64,000 nucleotides of DNA from Typha latifolia (lineage: Eukaryota > Streptophyta > Magnoliopsida > Poales > Typhaceae): positions 14,000,046-14,064,045 of the forward strand of contig CM034104.1 of the NCBI GenBank assembly GCA_019914945.1, given 5' to 3'. This document shows positions 12,232 to 23,794 of the stretch, piece after piece. Made by a program: the position numbers and the translations under genes. The notes under the pieces were generated by a model that saw only the letters and a list, made by a program, of their open reading frames with translations, ran no database searches and had not been told where the DNA came from. Within the stretch, counting starts at the first letter, position 1. Each line of letters starts with the position of its first letter.

Positions 12232-14026
12232 CTCCGCCTTGGCTGTGGAGGAGAGCGATAGAGGAGCTTTGAAGAAGAAGGGAAGAGGCGAAGAGCAGAG
12301 GACGAACAAAAGGTTTTCGTGCTCGGGAGTCGGGAGTAGGGTTTAGGAGGATCGAATACTAACGGGTATTCCCACCCACTCGGCCCATTCGCGTGCAGTC
12401 CAATCCTCTTGTTATGGGCCGGGCAGAAAATAAGATCCGATAATTGATAGATCCAATTAGGATTTCTTTTTCCCCGAAATATCATTATATTTTTTTTAAA
12501 ACAAATTTTATTGTTCAAGAAGTCTATAAGTTATAAATAGTTTGGACAATTCCTTGATGTAAAAATATTTAAGGCCTCATGGTATATTAGATAATAAGTT
12601 TACAATTTGTTCGGCCCTATTCAATCTAGGTATAAAAAGGTTTATTATTGCGTTGAGCCATTGTATTGCTAAATTATTTATCTAGGCCAAATGTTATCCA
12701 ACCAATAGTCTAAGTCTTAAGTATATTAGGAAGCACTCAAAATTTAAGTTTTGTAACCGGTTAAATAGGTGATTATTTATTTCTAAGTTTTTTTAGCATA
12801 TAAATCCTCATTTTATGATTATATTAATTTATAATTATATTATTTAGTAATTTATCAAATAAAATATATATATACCCCCGACTGAGAGTATATATATATA
12901 TAACGGAACAAATGTATTGATATTTTTTATAGTTAATTTGATAAAAGTTTAATTAAAATTTACCTCTTTAATTATTATTTTTAATTATTTATATATATAT
13001 TATTAGTTTAAGATTGATTTAAACTAAAATTTGATAAAAATAAAAATAAAGAATCAAATTTAAATTTTCTAGCGTCAAGTAAATCTTCTATAATTAAGGT
13101 CTAGTAGTATTTATCACACTCCTATCTAAGGGATATAAATTTTAATGAAAAAAAAATATATAAATTAAAAGTCATAATTTAATTTTTTGAACTGATAAAT
13201 TAATTTACGTAATGTAATGTGATGTTTAATCGGTACCGAGAGTGAATAAGAACAATTTATTTCTTCAAAACCGGCGGGCTAACAATTTGAGTCTTGACAA
13301 GGAGGACTTGAACTCAGAGGAGAAATCGAAGGCGGCAGCCAGCCGACAGCTTGACGAGGAGGAGGAGGCGGAGAGACCAAGCAGGGATTGTGATTTGAGA
13401 ATTAGGGTTTGTCATATATATATCAAGCCTATTGAGTCGAGCTTGAGCAAGTCGGCTCCAGCTTAGGCTCGACTTAATATTAATTTCGAGCTGTATTTGA
13501 TGGCTCGAGCTCGACTCATCTCTAACTGAGCTGAATTAAACTTAAGCTTTAGCCGAGCCGAGTCATAGTCAGCTAGTTTATTTTGGCAGCCCTACGATAA
13601 AGTGCAGTTTGTTCGAATTATGTAACTCTTCGTTTGAGCCAATAAAAACTTCTAATCACAATTAAGCTTACGAATTCAACTATGGTTAGTTAAACAAAAT
13701 CTCTGGCGGTTCCAAAAAGCGCCAGCTGTCCCAATCAAGATCCAGGTCAGACTACCACCACCACCGGCAGAGACGAGACGACATCCCACTGACCACTTCT
13801 ACGGATCTCCCAACTTCTTCCAATTCCTCGTTATTCTTATAAATTAGCAGGGGTATTTTAGTCATATTCCGTTATTTCACACGCCTGAACCCGTGCCCAA
13901 ACACGTTTCCTTTCCCTACCTCGTGTCGGCGAATCCCCTATTTTTCTCCGTCTTCCTCCCCCCTCCTCTTCCATCTCCCTATCCCGAAAAAGAAAAATTT
14001 TCCCGATCTCGTGAGATCCAGATCCG
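12232..14026. other. ELP1/ARF-GAP divergent intergenic region
   Basis: 12232-12340 is the ELP1 leader. 12500-13200 is very AT-rich with no coding signal. 13430-13570 carries a cluster of TCGAGC/GAGCTCG-type motifs of repeat character. 13690-14026 becomes GC-richer and contains the ARF-GAP promoter and 5' UTR. A TATAAATTA motif at about 13838 is a possible core promoter element. Confidence 0.5.
13432..13566. repeat. Degenerate TCGAGC/GAGCTCG-rich repeat fragment
   Basis: Several short copies of GCTCGA, CTCGAG and AGCCGAG occur within 135 bp (for example GGCTCGAGCTCGACTC near 13502). Such clusters are common in degraded plant retrotransposon DNA, but no terminal repeats or coding remnants are seen. 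Confidence 0.4.
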
Positions 14027-17000
14027 ATGGCCGCGGCCTCTCGCCGGCTCCGCGATCTCCAATCCCAGGCGGGGAACAAGACGTGCGTGGACTGCAACCA
14101 GAAGAACCCCCAATGGGCCTCCGTCTCCTACGGCGTCTTCATGTGCCTCGAGTGCTCCGGAAAGCACCGCGGCCTCGGCGTGCACATCAGCTTCGTCCGC
14201 TCCGTCACCATGGACTCGTGGTCCGAGATCCAGCTCAAGAAGATGGAGTCCGGCGGCAACGATCGCCTCAATTCCTTCCTCTCCCAGTATGGCATATCCA
14301 AGGAGACCGACATCGTCGCCAAGTATAACTCCAACGCTGCCGCCGTGTACCGCGACCGGATCCAAGCCCTTGCTGACGGTCGGTCCTGGCGCGACCCCCC
14401 AGTCGTTAAGGAGAGCTTGAATTCCTCGCGGAAGCCGCCCTTGGCTGCCGGATCGGGGAAGAGCTCCGGGTGGGACAGCTGGGACAGCGAGGAGTTCCGG
14501 CCATCGCAGCCGACCTCGTCAGATATAAGGAGGAACCAGTCGACCGGGGATTTTAGGGCGGGGAGATCAGGGCAGCAGCCGCCAAGATCCAGATCGACGG
14601 AGGATATCTACTCGCGGACGCAGTTGGAGGCATCTGCGGCGAATAAGGAGAGTTTCTTCGCGAGGAAGATGGCGGAGAATGACTCGCGGCCAGAGGGGCT
14701 GCCGCCCTCACAGGGTGGGAAGTATGTTGGATTTGGATCGACGCCAGCTCCGGCTATGCAGCAGAGCAATCCGCAGGGCGATGTGCTGCAAGTCGTTTCT
14801 CAGGTGAATTTTTGCAAATAGCTTTGAGTGCAGTTGAGGTTATTCAAATCAGATAAGGAAATGGCATTCAGTCAAATTTCTATAAGATTGGGATTTAGAT
14901 TAATGAGAAGATGAGTTTATTCAATTCTCATTTCTGACTATGATATCATATTAGAGGATCTGTAGATATGCAGGCGAGTTTTCCCATGCCCCAATGTTGG
15001 GGATTGTGTTGGAATTGTTACCGCTTTAGGGAATGAGGTGAACATATCTAATGTAACCTACCGATTATAGGATCTCTGCATCTCTGAATTTATTAGAGGC
15101 GGATAACTGATCATAGTCAGAAATTAGGGCCCATGACTTTGGTCAGATAGAGCTCTTCTATTTCTCAGGATGAATGACTTAGACTGCTTTTGCCGTACTT
15201 ATTCTATGAATATCAAATTATCAATTGTGGGAGTAACTGTATATATTCGTTTCACACAAAATGTTATTTTCGTATTTCTAAAGTCGAGTTCTGTTACTTT
15301 TATTGGCTGGCCATGCTAACATCTGTATCGCATGGAACTTTATTTAACCAATTATTAACCCATGGAAGAAAACTGCTTACTATCATCTTTTCTGCTAGGG
15401 GTTTGGCCGTCTTTCACTTGTAGCGGCCTCTGCTGCTCAATCTGCTGCAAATGTTGTCCAAGTAGGCACAAAGGAGCTGCAGTCTAAGGTACTTGGAGTT
15501 TACTTATTATTAATCCTACAGTAGTTTTGAAATTTATGTTATTTCATAGCATCAGAATCTGAATTGTTTCATGTCTCTGCATGTCCTAAAATGCCTAATT
15601 ATAAAGAACCATATATTGAAGTCTCTTCTCCCATATATCAAACAATTATAATTGCAATGAGTTGTTCTATTCTCTAGGATTATATATTTGAGATATTTTG
15701 ATGCTTAAGCTATAGTGCTTGAATATGACACTTGAAATGTAAGCATTGTAGACACTATAGATCGCATCCAGTATCTTAGATATGTTTATTGAGTTCATAC
15801 TTGCATTTTAAGCTAGATTGGAATTCATTTTGAGCAGACGTAAGTTTCATTCTTTCCTTTTTATATTGAATTTTTTTATAACAGTGATAGGGAGAGATCC
15901 TTCTTTAACTATGTGATTCAGCAAAGAATATTGATTTGAAGTTTTTGTCTCTTCAGAAATTGTAATTTTGCTCTTGCATGTGCCCGTGACTTGCTAGAAA
16001 TGAGAGATTTTACCCTTGACCTAGGGCTAGCCAGAAAGTTCCATCTTGTACTCTTGACCTGAGCCTAGCTTGTAAGTTTCAGCTCATTTGTCTATCAAGT
16101 TCAATCTAATTTGTTTGGGCTCCATTTTTCCATCAAATTCTAAATATTTTTAAGGGTTAATACCCCATCAGTCCTATGGTAAAGATGATAACAAAAAAAC
16201 AAGCTGTAAACCTGATGTTGTCCTTGAGTTTACGCCAGGATAATTTGGACCTTTAAAAAGATTAAAATGCTGCATATTAAATACTGTTTTTTATTTGTTT
16301 TTTGGTGAAGCCTCAAGTAGAATCTTTCTTCTAATAGTGAGTATGCTTAACTGATAGTTTTCTTATTATTAGCTCCTCCAATTGCAGAAGTGTGATAGGA
16401 TAATTTTTCCCCCTTGCTGAGCAGGATGGCCAGCTTATTTCTTACAATATCTGTTCATTTCCTGCTTTACTTTCATGTTGCATACACCTTATGTGAGGTT
16501 TGCGATAGTTGAGATGCTAATGTATTGATACTGCTAATAATCTTCTCTAAAATTGGGTATGCAATAGTCCTTGATAGAAATTCTGGGTAGCATTTTGTAG
16601 ATACCCTAAAAAATGTGGGGGAAAATATCTGCAGGTGGGATCACTTTTACTTCTTTTTTTTCTTCTTAAAATCATTTTGTTTTACCACTGGAATGCATTT
16701 CAGAACCGATGCATGGCTTGATGCAGATGAAAGAAGGTGGCTATGACCAGAAGGTCAATGAAACCGTAAATGTGGTTGCCTCAAAAACTACTGAGATTGG
16801 GCAGAAGACGTGGGGGATAATGAAAGGTGTAATGGCAATCGCGTCGCAGAAGGTTGAGGAATATACCAAAGAGGGCATCAGCTGGAAGGGCGACGACTGG
16901 CAACCCAAAGAGACTGAGAGAAACGGACACTATCAAGAATTTAGACAAGATGGTTGGAACAACTCTGATGATAATTCGCAGAGAAATTACAATTCTGTCA

Positions 17001-17194
17001 ACTCCTGGGATGATTGGGATGACAAAGGGAGGAAGGAAGAGCCCAGCAAGGCAAGCCAGAGCAGCGAAAGCTGGTCCGGGTGGGATGATGCAAAAGACGA
17101 TAGCTATGACAACTACAGCCACTATTCTTCCAGTAAGGGGAACAACCAGAGTGGAAAATCTGGCTCTGGATGGACTGAGGGTGGCTTCCTTTGA
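14027..17194 (+). CDS. ADP-ribosylation factor GTPase-activating protein (AGD6/AGD7 type)
   Basis: Stimulates GTP hydrolysis on ARF GTPases in COPI vesicle traffic at the Golgi. Coding exons are 14027-14803, 15399-15488 and 16727-17194, all joined in phase 0, giving 444 residues (family about 455). The ARF-GAP zinc finger is C20-x2-C23-x16-C40-x2-C43, and the catalytic arginine finger is R48 in [10 protein letters not shown]. After the domain (to about residue 125) the protein is low-complexity, Ser/Arg/Gln-rich, with the motif [11 protein letters not shown]. The third exon opens [17 protein letters not shown], has the conserved [11 protein letters not shown] segment, and ends in Trp/Asp/Ser-rich repeats (SWDDWDD, SWSGWDD) and GWTEGGFL. 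Exon 1 is strongly GC-rich while exon 3 is not, a monocot-like 5' GC gradient. Arabidopsis AGD6/7 share this domain order. Confidence 0.95.
16010..16082 (+). repeat. Imperfect short duplication in ARF-GAP intron 2
   Basis: Two similar units of about 33 bp lie close together: one runs through CCTTGACCTAGGGCTAGCC, the next through CTCTTGACCTGAGCCTAGC, and both continue to a similar AAGTTYCA. They resemble fragments of an old mobile element, but no ends can be defined. Confidence 0.45.
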
Positions 17195-18714
17195 AGTTGG
17201 TTGCCTTCTAAATCTCATTTCGAATCTAAAGTATTCTTATGACAAGATTCTTGTGTGTTTATGCTGGCTCTATTATTGATAATTCAACACTAAACTTTTT
17301 CTCAATGTTTGGTACTGTATTATTTTTGCAACTGTGATGCTCAGTTATACATTTATGTTGTCGAATTATGATGTTAATTTAGAAAATAATTTTTATAGCT
17401 AATTGTATCCTATTCTTTACTCTCTGCTTGTTTGAGTAATGCTCTTTCTTCCCCTTATTTTACCTGTTGGAAATCTATATGATGGCGTTTAGTTTGAGTT
17501 CGGGGCTGGCCTCTGAACTCGGTTAGGGACTCTTAGTTTATATTTTACAAATTTAATAATAGTATTTTACTATTATTTATGACATTTTTAATTTTTTTTA
17601 AAAATTAACATTTTTATTTTTTCATATAACATCAGAGTAATAAGACTATCCATAATTTAAATCGTTTCTTATATATATATATATATATAATTTGTCTGCA
17701 AAATAAATACATTTAAAAAAAGTTAAAAACTTACTAAATCTGAAATATCTTATATGGTGTACATGAGATTGTATGCTTGAGTTCTTCTAAGTCTATAAGC
17801 TGTTGTAAGCTAGTAATAACTTTACTTCTTGTACTAAAGTTTGCAATATCGAAAGCTTTTTTTTTTATTAAAAAAACTTTTCATGCGAATTTATAATCTC
17901 GCAAGATTATTTATATATAAAAAAAATCGTAACTGCATGAGAGCTTAAAAAAGAGAGAAGAAGATAATAATAATTAAAAAGGGTAATAATTGTATGGGGT
18001 TTAGGGGCACACAAGAAAAAATTGGTAACCATAAGCTATGCAGGCCCACAAGCCCGCAAGCAAAAGAAAACAATAAAAACAAGAAATAAAACGGTAACTT
18101 TAGTGGCTTCCAAATCTTAAAGCTCCTGGAGCTATCTAATACAAATACCATAAAAAATATTAAATGGTCATCTTACTCTTAGTAATTTTTTTTAATAAAA
18201 TAAAGGTAAAATGGTATCTCAAATTGATCGTATGGCAATTAGACGGAATCAGAATATTATGAAGGTTTTACTTAACTAAAGAGAACTAATATGCCACAAA
18301 AAATAATGTGAAAATTGGCGATGGTTGTCGACGTGGTTTCGATAAAAGAGGCCGGCCAGTTGATGAGTTGAATTAGCGCAGGCTTTGGGCTTGAATTGGT
18401 CTGGCCCCAATCCTAGCCGAATCAATAATATCTATCACTAAGTTTCCGCGCTTCCATCTGATCTCGGCCTAATCACAACCGTCCGCGTCTGCGTCTGCGT
18501 CTGCGTCGGCCTCACGCCAACACAGCGATGCAACGAGTATATACCATTACAACGTATATCATCAATACGCGCTTTCCATCTTCTTCTGTCCTTTTATTTA
18601 TCGATTCCATTATCTCTTCCTTTCCCCCTCTCCTCGAAACCCAAACCCCTCTCCACTTCTCCTCTGTCGAAACCCTAGATTTCCATCTCCTTCCCCCAGT
18701 TCTATCGGTCCGCG
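17195..18714. other. Intergenic region ahead of the ALY gene
   Basis: This contains the ARF-GAP 3' UTR, then AT-rich DNA with an (AT)n run at 17669-17689, then the GC-richer ALY promoter and 5' UTR from about 18340. No coding region is supported. Confidence 0.55.
18485..18508 (+). repeat. (GCGTCT)4 hexanucleotide repeat in ALY promoter/leader
   Basis: Four units of GCGTCT, the last ending in G instead of T, about 210 bp ahead of the ALY start codon. Confidence 0.9.
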
Positions 18715-21700
18715 ATGTCGAGTGCCTTGGATATGTCCCTCGACGACATCATCAAGAGCAACAAGAAGTCCTCCTCCTCCACAGTCTCTGCCGCCGGTGG
18801 TGGTGGTGGCGGTGGTGGTGGAAACTCTCGCGACCGCCGCCGGTCTGCCGGATCAGGTCCCACACGCCGGTTCCCCAACCGATCTGGGAATCGCCCCGCT
18901 CCTTACTCCGTGGGGAAGGTATCGTTTTAGGGCTTCGATCAGATCCGATCCTTAAAAGTCCGATATCGATCTCCGCCGATTGATCTCGTCGGGGCTCATC
19001 TCTTGCCTCCTCCTCTTCGATCTAGGGTTTTCTCACTTGATGTACCGATCCAGGCTCCGGAGTCAGCGTGGCAGCATGACATGTATACGGATCGTCCTGC
19101 TCCTGCGGGTAGGGCGTCGGCGATCGAGACGGGGACCAAGCTTTACATCTCGAATTTGGATTATGGAGTCTCCAACGAAGACATCAAGGTTTTTAGCTTT
19201 ACCTTCGCATACTTTTTTTTTAATAATCTTTTGTTTTCAACGTCACTTTAGACCTTGGAATAGTTTATACGAATGGTACTTGGAAATATTATTTCATCCT
19301 TGATGTATGTTCGTTGTCAATGGATGCATAACATCTTCTCGCTGGAGAATATTAATGTAAAAGGTCTATCCACAAGTTTTTAGTTTGTACGACATGCTAA
19401 AATTCCGCATCTTGTTTTCTCTTAGAAGCTATTTTAGGGTGGAGTTTATGGTTGTTGTGATTGCTTGATGGATCTAGAAGTTTCGCTTTGTAAGATCCAA
19501 GTACTTTTTTCAGCAGCTTTCCATATGGTGCTTAATTCTCTCTCATTGTACAAAACATACTGTGTCATCTATGCCTTTGTCTTGCTTTGTAAGTTTACTT
19601 CATGAATCCACAAGGAAATACATGGGATCTCTAAAACTTATTTTTAGTACTTATACTAGTTGATCTTCTAGTCACCATTGTGCAAATAAAATCTAGATAT
19701 AGTGCACGTATTCAATTTTATATAGTATATCATGTTTGTAGCTAGTCAAATTGTCAACCACTACTTGTTTACTTTATAAGTTACCTGGCGTAAGTTTCTC
19801 AAGAATTTGCTTTTTCCCTTTTTTATTTGTCCTGTCTTTCTTTTCTACCTCCAGATGCAGTTACTTGCCCCTATCTGGTGGTATACATTCTGTTTTATCG
19901 TAATGCCACTGGTAATTTTGTGCAGGAACTTTTTTCAGAGGTTGGTGATCTGAAGCGCTACACGATTCATTATGATAGGAGTGGAAGATCTAAGGTACTT
20001 AATATTGTCTCTGATTCATTTGTTTGTTACACTGTCTCTTTCTCATTTTTGAATACTTGTTCTTTATAAGGGAACGGCTGAAGTCGTATTTGCAAGGCGT
20101 GCTGATGCTTTAGCAGCTGTGAAGAGGTACAACAGTGTGCAACTTGATGGCAAACGAATGCAAATAGAAATTGTAGGAAGAACTATTCCAGCTCCATCTG
20201 CTGTGCCTCCAGCATCAAATGGGGTCCATAGGAATTTGAATGGGGCTCCCATGAGGTTTGTAGTTTTACCCCTTATTTATATGCATGGTTAGTGTTTCTA
20301 ATATGAGTGCAGATGTTACGCCTAAGTTACATAAAATTTATAATAACCATTGATGTGTCATGAGATTTAAATTTGATGTAGTACGCTCGGTTGAGAAATT
20401 TCCAAATTAGAAGACAGGATTTGGTGGGTGAATGTGATGAAATGATTTCTTTGGTAATGACTACTTTCACCTTTTTTCTTTTTTTGCTTTGTACTTATAT
20501 TTTGGATGGAGAGGATGGGAGAATCAAGAAGGCAAGAAGATAAATGAAAGAAGAGAAAAAGAGAGAATGAATAGGAAATTTTGTTTTTTATTTTCTCTCT
20601 CCAATTCTCTCAATCCAGACGGTATTATGTTGATCTATAGGTTGTTGGATACGTTGGGCAACAAAATATTTTTAACATGATTTTTGCAAAAATTTTTTTT
20701 GCTGCATTAACACTATTCTATCTTAACGTCATTCTTGCTTTCCTGGAAAAACCTCTTTTTGCACATTATTCAGTCTTATCCGTTATTTCTCCTATGAGTT
20801 TAGTAGATTTTATCTAATTTCAGAGATGGCTTTAATGCTACCCATAGGTAATAGTGCCAATAAAAGACAATGAGAGTCTCTACAATTTGTTGAGAGAGTG
20901 AAATGTTCTGCAAATTATTTCTTGGCACCTTGATAGAGCACAGAAAGATAAATAAGGAATAGGAAAAGTGAATTAGAAAAGAAGAGAGGATTATACTGTT
21001 AAATGTGAAATATTTTAAACCGTATCAATATTTGGTTAGGATTGCATATACTGTTATTGCATGTTATACTTGGATAAAGACAACAAGCTTTCAAAAATCT
21101 TCTGATTCCCTAGAATAATGTCTCGAACAGTCTGTTCTGGAGTTTCCACCTGATGGCTTCTCGACTTACCAAAAGAGAGAGGCACATGATCAAGAGACAT
21201 AAAGCTGAGTTGATGAAGAAGATTTTTTTTTTTCTTTTTTGTGTCAGAAGAGTCCTTCCAAATCATAAAGTACAATTAAATCCTCTCTATTTAGGGTTAT
21301 TTTTTGAGAATTTGTCATATCCCTGTATCCGTATCTGTATCCGTATCCGAATCTATAGCCGTGCTTTATAGTTTAGGTGTTATATATATATTTCATTGAA
21401 CCCCTACTGTTAAGTTCCTATTTAATTTGACCTCCCTGATTTGTTTTATTTCAGGCTTGGTTGTTACAGTGACTTCCTTGTAGTAGTGCATATTTTCCAT
21501 ATGTATGATGATTTATTTGTACCTAACATCTTAGGTGCCTTATCTTATATAGTGTAACATGACTTGAATCACCGTTGTTGGCTTTGCTCTTCTGTTTGTT
21601 GATGAAACAGATTGTCCTAACTTTCTTGTTCTGACATTGCAATGTAACAGTGGACCTAGAAGCAACACAGCAGGATTGGCACGACGTGGTGGCCGTGGAA

Positions 21701-21807
21701 GGGGGAGACGTGGTGGACGAGGAAAAGACCGTGCCCCGCCGGTATCAACTACAGATCTTGATGCTGACTTGGAAAAGTACCATGCTGAAGCAATGCAGAC
21801 CAATTAA
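18715..21807 (+). CDS. ALY: ALY/REF-type mRNA export adaptor (THO complex subunit 4)
   Basis: Nuclear RNA-binding adaptor that links the UAP56 helicase to spliced mRNA for export. Coding exons are 18715-18918, 19054-19188, 19926-19994, 20071-20255 and 21651-21807, giving 249 residues. The N-terminal motif [14 protein letters not shown] and the C-terminal [17 protein letters not shown] are the two UAP56-binding motifs. The single RRM spans roughly residues 97-170, with RNP2 as LYISNLDY (98-105) and RNP1 as GTAEVVFA (137-144). A run of nine glycines near residues 28-36 and a C-terminal RGG-type stretch ([18 protein letters not shown]) flank it. The exon pattern and size match plant ALY1/ALY2-like proteins. 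The long intron 4 (20256-21650) carries a MITE-like insertion. Confidence 0.96.
20499..20626. mobile_element. MITE-like insertion in ALY intron 4
   Basis: The left side reads TTTTGGATGGAGAGGATGGG, and the right side, read on the other strand, gives GTCTGGATTGAGAGAATTGG, an imperfect terminal inverted repeat. The interior is purine-rich on the left and pyrimidine-rich on the right. It resembles the element in the UXS intron at 44471-44713. No clear target duplication was found, so this is tentative. Confidence 0.45.
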
Positions 21808-23794
21808 GGAGTACTTATATTGCCCTACTATCTTGCTTGATGGTGTTCAATAGTTTGTTTAGTTCTAAAGCTGTGCTACTATAGGGAAGGGAAGATGGAA
21901 TTCTAATTTATCAAGCTTGGTTTTCTTACTGTTAATGCACCTTTGTTTCGACATAGTGCTTGGATTCAGTGGGTACCTGGCAACTGCCCTTATCGATCTT
22001 TTCGCCTGGTTATTTTTAGTTTCTCTTTCCTTTCTTACTGCGAGACGATTATATACTGGTGTTCCAACCCAGTTAAAGTTGGCGTCCAAGTGGGAAGGCA
22101 GTGTCAGTGCATATACATGTCAAGATGTCATTATATCGGCCCGACAACTATCACTAGTTGAAGGTATGCACTTTTTCAGTGCTTTTCCCTTGCAGATGCT
22201 GTATTTCATTGTTTTTGTAGTTTGTTTCGAATATGTTATTTGCCTAGCACTTTGAAGGATTATTATCCTGAGAAAATGTGTTTCCTATTTGTTATTTAGC
22301 AGGTGGGTGCAACTGAATGTCTAATGATTTTGCAACCTTCAGAACCAATAGCCAGCGACATCCTTCTCGACTCTTACAGAAGTGATATATGGACTAACAC
22401 TTGTCATACTGAGTTCCTTTGCAATAACTCATCTTTTGTGAGGTAAACGATGACTGTGGACTTTTTTCTTGGGGTCCACAGTTAACGGGTCAGTCTTTGA
22501 AGAGGTCTGATGCATTATGCATGCACCAGAGGAGGAACTCTTCTGTTTACCTTTCTCCACTTTGAATTTGTGGCTTCTGTGATGCATAAATACTGTGGGA
22601 AGGTTCATGGTATTTTTTTTTGCTATCTGAAGCCTTGCACATCACTAACTAGCACTGAAGATGGATCGTCTAAATGAGCTTATGGATGTGATCAGTGACA
22701 TCTTTTTGGCAGTTATCTTTTCATATGCCAATTCTATGCCTCGGTCATGGTGGGGACTATTTGATGGCGCGGCCAGTCTTCCTGCCTTGGTAGTTAAAGT
22801 TAGTGTCCACTATCCAGCCTGCAAGGCTCCCACATTAAGTGGTTACTTTTCTGGTTTTATATACTCTGGTATGTGGCATTCAGTGACTATTTCAGGCTAA
22901 GACAGGACAGAGTCAACGGTAGTAGCATTAAACTGTTAGATATAAATAAATCTTGATTTGTTTTCTGTTTTCCTGCTTAGTTCATACAAAAATTTGGCAA
23001 GCCTTTTAGCTGTCCGTTCTTTTCCTGTTAGAATTTACGGTAACATATCATACGTGAATCATGTAGGAAACATTGTTGGAAGAGCAGAATTCGTGAAGTT
23101 CCTTCTGAACGAAATGTGGGGGCAATGGAATCTTTGGCAATTCGTTAAGTTCCTTGTGAAATGATGACTGAACTACTACGAGTAGAATGAGATTTATGGG
23201 GTTTTGAGTACTTGTGATATTTGTTTGAAAGGGATCGGTGCATGGATCTGGATGATATAAACAGCGTAAATAATTTTCTGTTCTGTTTGAATTTAGATTT
23301 GCTCGGATGAATCATTCATATCATTCTAATGTGCTTATGCTGTGTCGGGAATGCCACCGGTATGAAGAAAAATATAACAAATACATCTTGCGATATGGTC
23401 CAAGACTATCTTTAGAACAAATACTAGTATTTTCGGCCACCACGAATAAAATAATAAAAAACGGAGTCGGCCCCCAAACGTTTGAACTCGTCTCTACAGG
23501 TTTTACTGGGGCAACAATTTGTTCTGACAAACTTCCGCGCTGGAGAGAGTTTTGTTTAAGCCACTTCAAAAGCATCATTTGAAATTACCTCATGCCGCAG
23601 ATGCCCACATGATCAACAAAGCTTTTGAGGTAGGAATGATGAAACTGTAAGGCAGATAAGTATATGAAGCTACGAGCCAGGGAAGTAGAAATATATACAC
23701 AAGGAACTAGAATTTAGATACAGCCCTAGGTACATGGCACGACTTCTCAGGCCTCATCCGCCAAGTACTCTGCTTTAAAGCACACTATATCTTA
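21808..23794. other. Region between convergent ALY and carboxypeptidase genes
   Basis: The ALY 3' UTR begins at 21808. The rest (about 2 kb) contains open frames of up to 112 codons that show no domain and no coding bias. A perfect 9-bp inverted repeat is at 22453-22482. The carboxypeptidase 3' UTR ends the region. Confidence 0.5.
22453..22482. other. 9-bp perfect inverted repeat (hairpin-capable)
   Basis: ACTGTGGAC (22453-22461) is repeated in inverse orientation as GTCCACAGT (22474-22482), with a 12-nt T/G-rich spacer. It lies about 650 bp past the ALY stop codon. Function is unknown and it could be chance. Confidence 0.5.

Noticed and set aside
13979..14420. Open frames in other frames and on the other strand over the ARF-GAP first exon
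   Set aside because: They overlap a definite zinc-finger ARF-GAP exon and show only composition-driven Arg/Pro/Ala-rich translations.
21917..22255. 112-codon hydrophobic open frame downstream of ALY
   Set aside because: No recognisable domain or coding bias. It overlaps the likely ALY 3' UTR and has a second overlapping frame of similar quality.
23307..23582. 91-codon open frame (+) with two cysteines and its antisense twin
   Set aside because: No family resemblance, and neither frame has supporting splice or promoter context.
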